This document shows, one piece after another, positions 1-8,826 of a stretch of DNA of 33,144 nt. The stretch is from NCBI GenBank assembly GCA_002400885.1, contig NVRM01000005.1:19913-53056 (forward strand), read 5' to 3'. Below the pieces are notes generated by a model, which ran no database searches, was not told where the DNA came from, and saw nothing but the letters and a program-made list of their open reading frames with translations. Position numbers and translations under genes: made by a program. Each line of letters opens with the position of its first letter. Within the stretch, counting starts at the first letter, position 1. This stretch comes from Flavobacteriaceae bacterium (GTDB lineage: Bacteria > Bacteroidota > Bacteroidia > Flavobacteriales > Flavobacteriaceae).

Positions 1-250
1 ACAGGAAACAAGACTGCTTGACATTACCGAAATAAAATACGCTCCCTTTTAACCAACCTCATCCATCCGAACCACAAGTCCTATGTCCTGATTCTTGATT
101 CCTAAGTCTATTTAAAAAGACGTAGGACGTTCTTGACACAAGAAACAAGACTGCGTGACATTACTGAAATAAAATACGCTCCCCTTTAACCAACCTCATC
201 CAATCGAATCCTGAGTCCTATGTCCTGATTCTTGACTCCTAAATCTAATA
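1..250. repeat. Two tandem imperfect copies of a ~113-bp unit at 137-bp spacing
   Basis: Copy 1 begins 'acaggaaacaagactgcttgacattaccgaaataaaatacgctcccttttaaccaacctcatcc' at position 1. Copy 2 begins 'acaagaaacaagactgcgtgacattactgaaataaaatacgctcccctttaaccaacctcatcc' at position 138. Both end with 'agtcctatgtcctgattcttga(t/c)tcctaa(g/a)tcta'. Confidence 0.9.
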
Positions 251-252
251 AC

Positions 253-295
253 AAAAAAAAGCCAAACTCATGCATCACACAAGTTTGGCTTTTAT
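253..295 (-). terminator. Rho-independent terminator downstream of sucC
   Basis: Inverted repeat AGCCAAACT (260-268) / AGTTTGGCT (282-290), with an A-run on the + strand giving a U-run after the stem on the - strand. Confidence 0.8.
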
Positions 296-312
296 TAAAT
301 ATGTATTTTGTC

Positions 313-1509
313 TTATTTAGACAATACTTCTTGCACTTTATCTGCAGCTTCTTGGAATTCAGTTGCAGAAATTAAATCCACACCACTGTCGTCCAATAAT
401 TGTTTAGCTTCCACGGCATTTGTTCCCTGTAAACGTACAATAATAGGCACATTAATAGCATCACCCATATTTTTAAAGGCATCTATAACCCCTTGAGCAA
501 CACGATCACAACGTACAATACCTCCAAAGATATTTACGAGAATAGCTTTCACATTAGGATCTCTTAATATCAATCTAAAGGCCAATTCAACACGTTTTGC
601 ATCTGCTGTACCTCCAACATCTAAAAAGTTAGCTGGTTCCCCTCCAGATTGCTTAATTAAATCCATAGTACTCATCGCCAATCCAGCTCCGTTTACCATA
701 CATCCAACATTTCCATCTAAATCTACGTAGTTTAATCCTGCTTCATTTGCTTCTACCTCAATGGCATTTTCTTCACGTAAATCACGTAAAGCAGCCAAGT
801 CTTTATGACGGAACAAAGCACTGTCATCTATAGAAACTTTTGCATCAACTGCTAAAATCTTGTCATCCGAAGTTTTTAATACTGGATTGATTTCAAATAA
901 AGACGCATCCGATTTCACATAGGCTGTATATAGGGAAGTTACAAACTTCACCATTTCTTTCATTGCTCCACCAGACAAGCCTAGGTTAAAGGCTATTTTA
1001 CGTGCTTGAAAAGGCAATAATCCCAATAAAGGATCGATCTCTTCCGTAAAAATTAAGTGTGGAGTATTTTCTGCAACTGCTTCAATATCCATCCCTCCCT
1101 CGGTAGAATACATGATCATATTTCTACTCGTTGCACGGTTTAATAAAACCGACATATAATACTCATTTGGTTCATTTTCACCAGGGTAGTACACGTCTTC
1201 TGCAACCAATATTTGGTTTACAAACTTCCCTTCTGGTGGTGTTTGCGGTGTAATTAACATCATTCCAATAATATCATTAGAAATCGATGCAATTTCTTCT
1301 AGGTTTTTAGCCAATTTAACACCTCCACCTTTCCCACGACCACCTGCATGGATTTGAGCCTTTATAACCCACCATCCGGTTCCCGTTTCTTCCGTTAATT
1401 GTTTTGCAGCCGCAACCGCTTTCTCAGAACTGTCAACAACAATTCCGCGTTGGATACGAACGCCAAAACTATTCAGCAATTCTTTTCCTTGATATTCGTG
1501 TAAATTCAT
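313..1509 (-). CDS. sucC: Succinyl-CoA synthetase (ADP-forming) beta subunit
   Basis: 398 aa. N-terminus MNLHEYQGKELL, ATP-grasp 'KAQIHAGGRGKGGGVKLAK' and 'NIFGGIVRCDRVAQGV' are characteristic of SucC. Confidence 0.97.
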   Translation of the reverse strand: MNLHEYQGKELLNSFGVRIQRGIVVDSSEKAVAAAKQLTEETGTGWWVIKAQIHAGGRGKGGGVKLAKNLEEIASISNDIIGMMLITPQTPPEGKFVNQILVAEDVYYPGENEPNEYYMSVLLNRATSRNMIMYSTEGGMDIEAVAENTPHLIFTEEIDPLLGLLPFQARKIAFNLGLSGGAMKEMVKFVTSLYTAYVKSDASLFEINPVLKTSDDKILAVDAKVSIDDSALFRHKDLAALRDLREENAIEVEANEAGLNYVDLDGNVGCMVNGAGLAMSTMDLIKQSGGEPANFLDVGGTADAKRVELAFRLILRDPNVKAILVNIFGGIVRCDRVAQGVIDAFKNMGDAINVPIIVRLQGTNAVEAKQLLDDSGVDLISATEFQEAADKVQEVLSK

Positions 1510-1536
1510 TTAGAGTCAATTTTGCTATTATAAAGA

Positions 1537-1544
1537 CAAATGTA
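1537..1544 (-). promoter_or_regulatory. Putative Bacteroidetes -7 box TACATTTG upstream of sucC
   Basis: Minus-strand TACATTTG matches TAnnTTTG and lies 28 nt upstream of the sucC ATG. No clear -33 TTG. Confidence 0.45.
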
Positions 1545-1692
1545 ACAATCCTAATGTAAAATTTAATTTTTTTTCGAAAAACTTATCATAATTGTAACAA
1601 ATCCTCTTTTTAACGGTCTTTAATTTGATTTAACAATTATTTAGGAGCACTATTAACGTTTCCTTAATAAATTAGCATAAAAAAAATTACTC

Positions 1693-4107
1693 ATGAGAAC
1701 TTTAACGATGCTGACTGCATTAATTCTTACACTTTCACTTCACGCTCAGGACATTAAAAAGAAAACCGTTCATGCGACCCGTATAAAAACTCCCGTTACC
1801 ATCGATGGAAAGTTAAACGAAGCATTTTGGTTGGGTGCAGATGAGGCTAAAAACTTTGTCATGTTTAAACCTGGAGACGGCGACCCAGAAACGGATAAAA
1901 AAACGGTTGTTAAAATTGTGTATGATGATGACGCCATCTATTTTGGAGCAGTTCTGTACGACCACGACCCTACGAGTATCCCTACACAGGAAACCACAAG
2001 GGACAATATAGGGAATGCCGATTTTTTTTTAATTAGTATCAATCCTAATAATGATGGACAGAACGACACAGAGTTTCTAGTCACCAGTGCGGGAACTCAA
2101 GGTGATGCAAAAGTCACGACCGATGGAGAAGATTGGAGCTGGAATGCCGTTTGGGAAAGCGCCATCCAAATGAATGATGATAGCTGGGTGGTAGAAATAA
2201 GAATACCGTATTCAGCCCTTCGGTTTTCCAATACCAATACACAGACTTGGGGAATGAATATTCACCGTAAAATACAAAGTACCAATCAGCAATTTACTTG
2301 GAATTATATAGATAAGAGCTCTAGTTTATTCACGCAATATGCTGGAGAGATCACAGGAATAAGTAATATTAAACCTCCCATAAGACTTAGTTTTTCTCCT
2401 TACACCTCTATTACAAGTAGTAGTTTTGATGGAGAAAACGATCTCAGTTACAGTGTAGGACTGGATTTAAAATATGGAATAAACGAAAGCTTTACACTAG
2501 ATGCTACATTGATACCTGATTTTGGACAGACAGCCTTTGACGATACCGTCTTAAACTTAGGTCCCTTTGAACAGCGCTATTCAGAACAACGCTCTTTTTT
2601 TACCGAAGGAACGGAACTGTTCGGAAAAGGACGTCTCTTTTATTCACGACGGATTGGGAATACACCTATTGGGCACAATGACGCCGCAAACATGGTAGGA
2701 GAAAATGAAACCATAGACAACCCTGATAAAGTAGACATGCTCAATGCCATCAAAATTTCTGGACGTACCAAAGGGAACCTAGGAATTGGTGTTTTTAACG
2801 CGATTACCGAAAAAACATATGCCAGAATTACCAACATGGACACAAAAGCGGTTCGCAGCATTGTAACCGCACCATTTAGCAACTACAATGTACTTGTGTT
2901 GGACCAACAATTTAACAAGACCTCTTCCGTAACTTTAGTAAACACCAATGTAACTAGAGAAGGACATTTTCGTGATGCCAACGTTACAGCCCTATTGTTT
3001 AATATCCTAAACAAGAAAAACACTCATTTTATAGATGGTAGTTTCAAGTTGAGTAACATCAGAGAAAACGGAGCGAATACTACCGGGTTTTATGCCGATC
3101 TAAGTATGGGTAAATCTAGTGGAAATCACCAGTATGAATTAGGCCTATCCAAGGTCAATGACACCTACAACATCAATGATCTGGGTTATTACAGGCAAAA
3201 TAATTACAAAAAGTATTATGGAAGGTATACTTACAAAATCTTTAAACCACACGGGAAGTTTGACAATTACGGCATGAATATTTGGGGAAATATAAATTAC
3301 TTGGACCAACCCAATACCTACACCCACACTTCTATAGGTGGAAATTTCTGGGGAAACACCACGAAAAGAAATAGCTTAGGACTAAATGTCTTTATGAAAT
3401 TGGCCAATAGTAAGGACTTTTACGAACCTCGTACAGGGGACTTTACGCGCTATTTTAAACAAAATCATTTCACACGACTGAATGGCTGGTTCTCTACAGA
3501 TTACAGAAAAAAGTTCGCAATAGACATTAATGGTGGAGGTCTTTTAAGAGCTGGAACCACCGAGAAAGGCTATTGGTTTGGACTGGCTCCGCGCTATCGA
3601 TTTACAGACAAATTTCAAATTCGATATGGTTTAGATTTTGAAAATGTTCTCAACGCTAAAACCTATGCTACAACCTTGGGAAATGGCCAAATCATTTTTG
3701 GGACTAGAGACTCTAAAAACATTGTAAACAGTATTTCTGCAGGGTACAACTTCAGTGTTAAATCTGGCTTAAACCTTACGTTTAGGCATTATTGGTCACC
3801 GGTTAATTATGACGATAAATTCTTATTATTGAATAAGACAGGAGACTTAACACCTTCCGTTTATCAAGATAATTTAGACATTAATTACAATATTTGGAAT
3901 TTCGACTTGAGCTATTCTTGGGAATTTGCTCCCGGGAGTCAGCTCACTGCTATCTACAGAAACTCGTTGTTTAAAAGTGATGATTTAGCCGATTTAAATT
4001 TCGGAAAAAACTTAAAAAACTTGTTCGACGAACCTATGACCAACATGTTTTCTATCAAATGTATTTATTATTTAGACTACAATAACATAAAAAACTGGCG
4101 CAAATAA
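1693..4107 (+). CDS. DUF5916-type protein with N-terminal family-9-like carbohydrate-binding domain, probable outer-membrane beta-barrel
   Basis: 804 aa with signal peptide. 'VTIDGKLNEAFWLGADEAKNFVMFKPGDGDPETDKKTVVKIVYDDDAIYFGAVLYD' is typical of the CBM9-like/DUF5916 N-terminus; 'QRSFFTEGTELFGKGRLFYSRRIG' is typical of the family; the C-terminal half alternates as in a beta-barrel. Confidence 0.85.
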   Translation: MRTLTMLTALILTLSLHAQDIKKKTVHATRIKTPVTIDGKLNEAFWLGADEAKNFVMFKPGDGDPETDKKTVVKIVYDDDAIYFGAVLYDHDPTSIPTQETTRDNIGNADFFLISINPNNDGQNDTEFLVTSAGTQGDAKVTTDGEDWSWNAVWESAIQMNDDSWVVEIRIPYSALRFSNTNTQTWGMNIHRKIQSTNQQFTWNYIDKSSSLFTQYAGEITGISNIKPPIRLSFSPYTSITSSSFDGENDLSYSVGLDLKYGINESFTLDATLIPDFGQTAFDDTVLNLGPFEQRYSEQRSFFTEGTELFGKGRLFYSRRIGNTPIGHNDAANMVGENETIDNPDKVDMLNAIKISGRTKGNLGIGVFNAITEKTYARITNMDTKAVRSIVTAPFSNYNVLVLDQQFNKTSSVTLVNTNVTREGHFRDANVTALLFNILNKKNTHFIDGSFKLSNIRENGANTTGFYADLSMGKSSGNHQYELGLSKVNDTYNINDLGYYRQNNYKKYYGRYTYKIFKPHGKFDNYGMNIWGNINYLDQPNTYTHTSIGGNFWGNTTKRNSLGLNVFMKLANSKDFYEPRTGDFTRYFKQNHFTRLNGWFSTDYRKKFAIDINGGGLLRAGTTEKGYWFGLAPRYRFTDKFQIRYGLDFENVLNAKTYATTLGNGQIIFGTRDSKNIVNSISAGYNFSVKSGLNLTFRHYWSPVNYDDKFLLLNKTGDLTPSVYQDNLDINYNIWNFDLSYSWEFAPGSQLTAIYRNSLFKSDDLADLNFGKNLKNLFDEPMTNMFSIKCIYYLDYNNIKNWRK

Positions 4108-4146
4108 TTTATAAAATGAGTACTTTCGTTTTTTAGTATTTACTCT

Positions 4147-4809
4147 ATGATAAAAGCAACAAATATCCACAAGTTTTACGGTGATTTAGAAGTCTTAAAA
4201 GGCGTGGATTTACACATAAAAAAAGGTGAAATCGTAGCCATTGTTGGTCCTTCTGGAGCAGGAAAAACGACCCTATTACAAATTTTAGGAACCTTAGATA
4301 AACCAAGTCCTAACAGGGATGCTACCGTAAGTTTAAATGAACAAAACATATTAAACCTCAACGATAAAAGTATTTCCGCATTTAGAAACAATCACATTGG
4401 TTTTATATTTCAGTTTCATCAATTATTACCGGAATTTACCGCCTTAGAAAATGTATGTATTCCTGCTTTTATAGCTAAAAAATCAAAAAAAGAAGCAGAA
4501 ACTAAAGCCTTGGAATTGTTAGACTTTTTAGGATTGTCACATCGCTTACACCACAAACCCAGTGAATTATCTGGAGGTGAACAACAGCGTGTTGCGGTAG
4601 CCCGTGCCTTGATTAACAATCCTGAAGTGATTTTCGCCGATGAACCGAGTGGGAATTTAGATACTGAAGCTGCAAAAAACTTACATGAATTATTCTTTAC
4701 CCTTCGCGATACATTTGGGCAAACATTTGTTATTGTAACCCACAACCAAGCCTTGGCTGCAATGGCAGATAGAAAATTAGTAATGAAAGACGGTTTAATC
4801 ATACAATAA
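4147..4809 (+). CDS. ABC transporter ATP-binding protein, LolD/MacB-type
   Basis: 220 aa. Walker [12 protein letters not shown], signature [15 protein letters not shown], Walker [13 protein letters not shown]. Confidence 0.93.
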   Translation: MIKATNIHKFYGDLEVLKGVDLHIKKGEIVAIVGPSGAGKTTLLQILGTLDKPSPNRDATVSLNEQNILNLNDKSISAFRNNHIGFIFQFHQLLPEFTALENVCIPAFIAKKSKKEAETKALELLDFLGLSHRLHHKPSELSGGEQQRVAVARALINNPEVIFADEPSGNLDTEAAKNLHELFFTLRDTFGQTFVIVTHNQALAAMADRKLVMKDGLIIQ

Positions 4810-4811
4810 TT

Positions 4812-5567
4812 ATGGACACTAGCCCTAGAATTGGAATTTTGAGTGCGATGCACGATGAAATTGACGCGTTGTTAAAATTATTGACAAACGTAAAAAAAAT
4901 TACTAAAGGACAACGTACCTATTATTCTGGAACCCTTTTTAACAAGGAGGTCGTCTTAGTTTTTTCGAGGTGGGGAAAAGTAGCATCTACGATGACTACC
5001 ACCCAACTTATAAATGACTATAACTTAACAGAACTCATCTTCACAGGTGTAGCAGGTGGCCTACAAAACGATTTAAATATAGGAGATATCATTGTTGGAG
5101 GAGATTTATTCCAACATGATTTGGATGCCAGTCCCCTGTTTCCGAAATTTCACATCCCTTTATTAAATAAGGCTGGAATTACCACAGCTTTCAGCGAAAA
5201 ATTACTAAAAGCAACAGCAGTGTTTCTACAAGACTTTAAACGTCATATAGATCCTAGTACTATTGCTGCTTTTAAGTTGGAACAAGTAAAAGCTCGTATA
5301 GGAACTATTTTAAGTGGGGATCAATTTATTTCTAGCAGTACTAAGATCAGTGAATTATTAAGTGATATTCCACAAGCACAATGTGTAGAAATGGAAGGAG
5401 CGGCCGTGGCACAAGTATGCTATGAATACGACATTCCTTTTTCTATTATCAGAACCATTTCTGATAAAGCCAATGACAATGCTACGTTGGATTTCCCTAA
5501 ATTCGCAAAAGAAGTGGCTAGTTTATATGCAGCTGGTATTTTGAAAGCTTATTTTGACATGAAATAA
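4812..5567 (+). CDS. mtnN: 5'-methylthioadenosine/S-adenosylhomocysteine nucleosidase
   Basis: 251 aa. 'RIGILSAMHDEIDALL', 'FTGVAGGLQNDLNIGDIIVG', 'QCVEMEGAAVAQVCYEYDIPFSIIRTISDKAND' match the MTA/SAH nucleosidase family. Confidence 0.92.
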   Translation: MDTSPRIGILSAMHDEIDALLKLLTNVKKITKGQRTYYSGTLFNKEVVLVFSRWGKVASTMTTTQLINDYNLTELIFTGVAGGLQNDLNIGDIIVGGDLFQHDLDASPLFPKFHIPLLNKAGITTAFSEKLLKATAVFLQDFKRHIDPSTIAAFKLEQVKARIGTILSGDQFISSSTKISELLSDIPQAQCVEMEGAAVAQVCYEYDIPFSIIRTISDKANDNATLDFPKFAKEVASLYAAGILKAYFDMK

Positions 5568-5578
5568 ACAGCTAAAAT

Positions 5579-5617
5579 AACAAGCTCTTTATACGTATTG
5601 TACAAAGAGCTTGTTTA
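5579..5617 (+). terminator. Stem-loop terminator after mtnN, possibly bidirectional
   Basis: Perfect 12-bp inverted repeat AACAAGCTCTTT (5579-5590) / AAAGAGCTTGTT (5604-5615), followed by TTTAAT. Confidence 0.7.
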
Positions 5618-5631
5618 ATAAATTATTGTTT

Positions 5632-6156
5632 TTACTCGTACCGCAATTCTTCGGTAAATTCTACCCAAAAAGTAGCACCAATATAATAATCATCAAAACC
5701 ATCTTGTAGATTTACACTTTTCCCTACAATTATTTTGTCACACTCCCATTTTTGTATCTCCAAATTAACGGGCCATTCCACAATTCCATCCACAGCATCT
5801 GGGTGATTGACAGGACTAAATGGACTTTGATTGTTATAATCATCAAAATGACGGATAAGGACTGGACAATCATCTTCTATTAAAAAAACAAGAATTCTAT
5901 CTAATGAATATTCCTTCTCGGGATCATTATCTTTCATTCCCTCTGGACTGGAAGATTTTAAAAACAAGGTGTCTTGGGATTTTTTCCATTGCCATATGCA
6001 CATGCAATAATCACTTCCCGGTGCTTGAGTCTTCCACTTAGTAGTAATACCCAAATCATGTACATTACATGAATTTAAAATTGGATCTTCACGATTACTT
6101 TTATTGCAACCAATAAAAAGCAACACCAATACATAAACTATAAACCTAATTTTCAT
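5632..6156 (-). CDS. Hypothetical lipoprotein
   Basis: 174 aa. N-terminus MKIRFIVYVLVLLFIGCNKSN has a lipobox-like Cys. I do not recognise a family. Confidence 0.65.
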   Translation of the reverse strand: MKIRFIVYVLVLLFIGCNKSNREDPILNSCNVHDLGITTKWKTQAPGSDYCMCIWQWKKSQDTLFLKSSSPEGMKDNDPEKEYSLDRILVFLIEDDCPVLIRHFDDYNNQSPFSPVNHPDAVDGIVEWPVNLEIQKWECDKIIVGKSVNLQDGFDDYYIGATFWVEFTEELRYE

Positions 6157-6361
6157 GACGCAGTATTTTTTTCGAGTGTACTTTCCCTTCTTTAGTTATC
6201 AAATTAATCTGAAACAATCCATTTTTTAATCCACTTAACAATTCCTTATTACTGGTTGCATTATTAATTTTCTGAGTGCTTAATTTCGTTACTTCACTCC
6301 TGCGTATATTTACTATAAATCCGGTTCCAGTAAAAACATAACGGCATATTTCCGTACTCAT
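6146..6361 (-). CDS. Short ORF whose C-terminus resembles a T9SS type-A sorting domain; possibly a gene fragment
   Basis: 71 aa, ending '...SNKELLSGLKNGLFQINLITKEGKVHSKKILRHEN', similar in pattern to '(L)sxGlYxvxlxTxxGxxxxKKiik' sorting-domain tails. No signal peptide. Overlaps the downstream ORF by 11 nt. Confidence 0.4.
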   Translation of the reverse strand: MSTEICRYVFTGTGFIVNIRRSEVTKLSTQKINNATSNKELLSGLKNGLFQINLITKEGKVHSKKILRHEN

Positions 6362-6558
6362 TTCTCCTTTCTATTCAATTGACCAAGTTTTACTATAAAC
6401 ACCTGAAAAACACCTCATCACATTACAAACACCCTCTACTACTAGGATTATAGGGGGCTTGTATTTCAGAAAAATTATAAGTGGTATTATTATAGCTTAT
6501 TACATATTTCAGTCCTTTTGTAAATTGGAATTTATCAGCATTCAAAATAACTACTAAA

Positions 6559-6768
6559 GGAACTGTAACTATTGGAGATTTTTAAGATACAACTAATTTA
6601 GTAAGTGTACAAAAACAATAAAAAGGTGCTACCGTAGTACAAATGCGTCCTGAATACAAGATTCCGTTTTCTATTATCAGACCCAATTTTCATAAAGCAA
6701 ATGACTATGCGATATTAGATTGTCCAAAACTTGACAAAGAGGCGACTCTTTTATATGTCGTAACCTAG
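6559..6768 (+). pseudogene. Degenerate duplicate of the 3' part of mtnN
   Basis: In-frame reading 'GTVTIGDF*DTTNLVSVQKQ*KGATVVQMRPEYKIPFSIIRPNFHKANDYAILDCPKLDKEATLLYVVT*' aligns to intact MtnN 'GTILSGDQFISSSTKISELLSDIPQAQCVEMEGAAVAQVCYEYDIPFSIIRTISDKANDNATLDFPKFAKEVASLYAAG'. Contains internal stops. Confidence 0.85.
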
Positions 6769-6864
6769 GAGACATGATAAAAGGAAAGTATTTAGAGCGT
6801 TCATTTGGTGATGCCTTTTGTATTACATATATTTGAGCTGCTAGTAAAAGTAAAAAACCTATAT

Positions 6865-8826
6865 ATGCAATTAAAGCATCCTGAAATCCTATACGCCTTA
6901 TTTTTTTTAATCATCCCTATAATTGTTCATCTGTTTCAGTTACAACGATTTAAAAAAACACCTTTTACAAATGTTCAGTTCCTTCAAAAACTAAAACAGC
7001 AATCCCGAAAAAGTGCCCACTTGAAAAAATGGCTTATTTTGGCGAGTCGATTGTTAGCGCTTACATTTCTGATCATAGCCTTTGCACAACCTTTTATAGC
7101 TAATTTCAGTAAAGACACACAACACCATACCGTGATATACCTTGACAATTCTTATAGCATGCAAGCAATTGGAGACGAAGGAGAATTACTTCCACGTGCG
7201 GTTCAAAACTTATTAAAATCACTGCCTAAAAACGAACTGGTATCCTTTATAAATAACGAGAAAAGTTATAAAGACCTCTCCTATGCAGCGCTAAAAAAAA
7301 CACTGTTAGACATCGGATATACGCCGCGTACTTTAGAATTCAAAACCCTTTTATTAAAAATCAATCAATTGGTAAAGGATAAGCCCTCACAACGCATTAA
7401 CGTAGTCCTTATTTCTGATTTCCAAAGCCTTAAAAATTTTAACCTGAGTCACTTTGAATCCAATTCACGCATACAATACAACTGCGTACAATTAAGTCCT
7501 AAAACTACCCATAACACTTCCATAGATAGTGTTTTTATTAGCGAGAAATCACTTTCTAAACTTCAGATTGGAGTCATTGTTCGCTCACAAGACTTGGAAA
7601 ATGAAACCGCTGTTTCCTTGTATAATAACAAACGATTAATCGGAAAAACAAGTGTTAAGTTTGATGATAAACTCAGTCAAAAACTACTTTTCGACATCGA
7701 TTTTAAAAAGGATTTTAAGGGACAAATTCAACTGAACGACCCTACCTTGTCATTTGACAACTCTTTTTATTTCAACATTACTAAGCCCGAGAAAATAAAT
7801 GTCCTGAGTATCGGAGAAAACGGAGCTTATCTTTCCCGTATTTTTACCGAAGACGAATTCCATTTTAAACAAACCAAGATACAAGGATTGGCGTATAATA
7901 TTTTATCAGAGCAACACTGTATTATTTTACATGAAATAGATGTCATCCCTAGCCCATTAATAAACGAGCTCCTAGAGTTCGTAAAAAAAGGAGGAAGTCT
8001 TACCATAGTACCTTCCCCCGAAGCGTCCTTAAAATCTTATAATTTGTTATTTCAACAACTAGGATTAGGTACTTTAAACAGTCTCAATAAACAGGTTTTA
8101 AAAATTACAGACATCAATTATGAACATCCACTCTTAAAGAATGTGTTTAAAAAGCGTGTGGCTAATTTCCAGTACCCAACTACAAAAACTAGCTATAGTC
8201 GCCATGGAAAAAAAGGAATTCAAATCTTAGGTTTAGAAAATAAAACATCCTTTTTTGAATCTTTTAAAAAGGGAGAAGGTAGCGTCTATCTCTGTACTTC
8301 CCCTCTGAATGAAAAAGCATCAAATTTCCAACAATCCTCTTTAATAGTCCCCTTGTTTTACAATATTGCCAGGCAAAGTTTTTCCATTCCTAAATTGTAT
8401 TATACTTTAGGCGGTAAAAACAATACAAGCGTAGTACTCCCATTGCAGTTAACTAGTAATGAAATAGTAAGTCTTTCCAATAAACAGGAAGCATTCATCC
8501 CCTTACAACAACGAAGTACTAAAAAAATAAAACTGATTTTGAACAATAAACCTGTACAAAGTGGTCATTTTAAGTTAAAATCTCCTCTTCATGAATATGG
8601 GCAATTGGCTTTTAATTATCCTAAATCCGAAAGTAACTTAAGCTATACATCGCTTAAAAACATCGCAAACCTTCCGGAAAACCTACAAATAGACACCGAC
8701 ATAACAACTGTAAACCAAAGACTTACGGAAAATCAAAAAATCAATTGGCTTTTTAAATGGTTTTTAAGTTTATCTGTAGTATTTTTGCTTTTTGAAATGC
8801 TTATCCTAAAATATTTCAAATTATGA
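6865..8826 (+). CDS. BatA-like membrane protein (aerotolerance-regulator N-terminal domain plus VWA-like region)
   Basis: The track ORF begins at 6805, but the internal ATG at 6865 gives the typical N-terminus 'MQLKHPEILYALFFLIIPIIVHLFQLQRFKKTPFTNVQFLQKL...KKWLILASRLLALTFLIIAFAQPFI'. A 'VIYLDNSYSM' VWA-like motif follows and there is a C-terminal TM helix. Confidence 0.85.
   Translation: MQLKHPEILYALFFLIIPIIVHLFQLQRFKKTPFTNVQFLQKLKQQSRKSAHLKKWLILASRLLALTFLIIAFAQPFIANFSKDTQHHTVIYLDNSYSMQAIGDEGELLPRAVQNLLKSLPKNELVSFINNEKSYKDLSYAALKKTLLDIGYTPRTLEFKTLLLKINQLVKDKPSQRINVVLISDFQSLKNFNLSHFESNSRIQYNCVQLSPKTTHNTSIDSVFISEKSLSKLQIGVIVRSQDLENETAVSLYNNKRLIGKTSVKFDDKLSQKLLFDIDFKKDFKGQIQLNDPTLSFDNSFYFNITKPEKINVLSIGENGAYLSRIFTEDEFHFKQTKIQGLAYNILSEQHCIILHEIDVIPSPLINELLEFVKKGGSLTIVPSPEASLKSYNLLFQQLGLGTLNSLNKQVLKITDINYEHPLLKNVFKKRVANFQYPTTKTSYSRHGKKGIQILGLENKTSFFESFKKGEGSVYLCTSPLNEKASNFQQSSLIVPLFYNIARQSFSIPKLYYTLGGKNNTSVVLPLQLTSNEIVSLSNKQEAFIPLQQRSTKKIKLILNNKPVQSGHFKLKSPLHEYGQLAFNYPKSESNLSYTSLKNIANLPENLQIDTDITTVNQRLTENQKINWLFKWFLSLSVVFLLFEMLILKYFKL

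Noticed and set aside
1-250. CRISPR array at the left edge
   Set aside because: Only two long (~113 bp) copies at 137-bp spacing, not short repeats with unique spacers, and no cas genes in the window.
308-496. Short antisense ORF over sucC
   Set aside because: Fully antisense to a confidently identified gene; no recognisable domain. The same reasoning applies to the other short antisense ORFs at 2640, 3145, 4176, 4419, 8879, 9359, 9743, 10591, 13822, 14042, 14366, 14476, 14478, 15915, 18814, 22716, 25133, 25869, 29237, 29828, 30495 and 32488.
4147-5567. LolD-type ATPase and nucleosidase as a novel functional system
   Set aside because: Both are common housekeeping families and adjacency with a 2-nt gap is ordinary operon packing.
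5579-6805. Insertion sequence explanation for the mtnN-batA interval
   Set aside because: No transposase, no terminal inverted repeats or target-site duplication could be identified; the data fit duplication/decay better.
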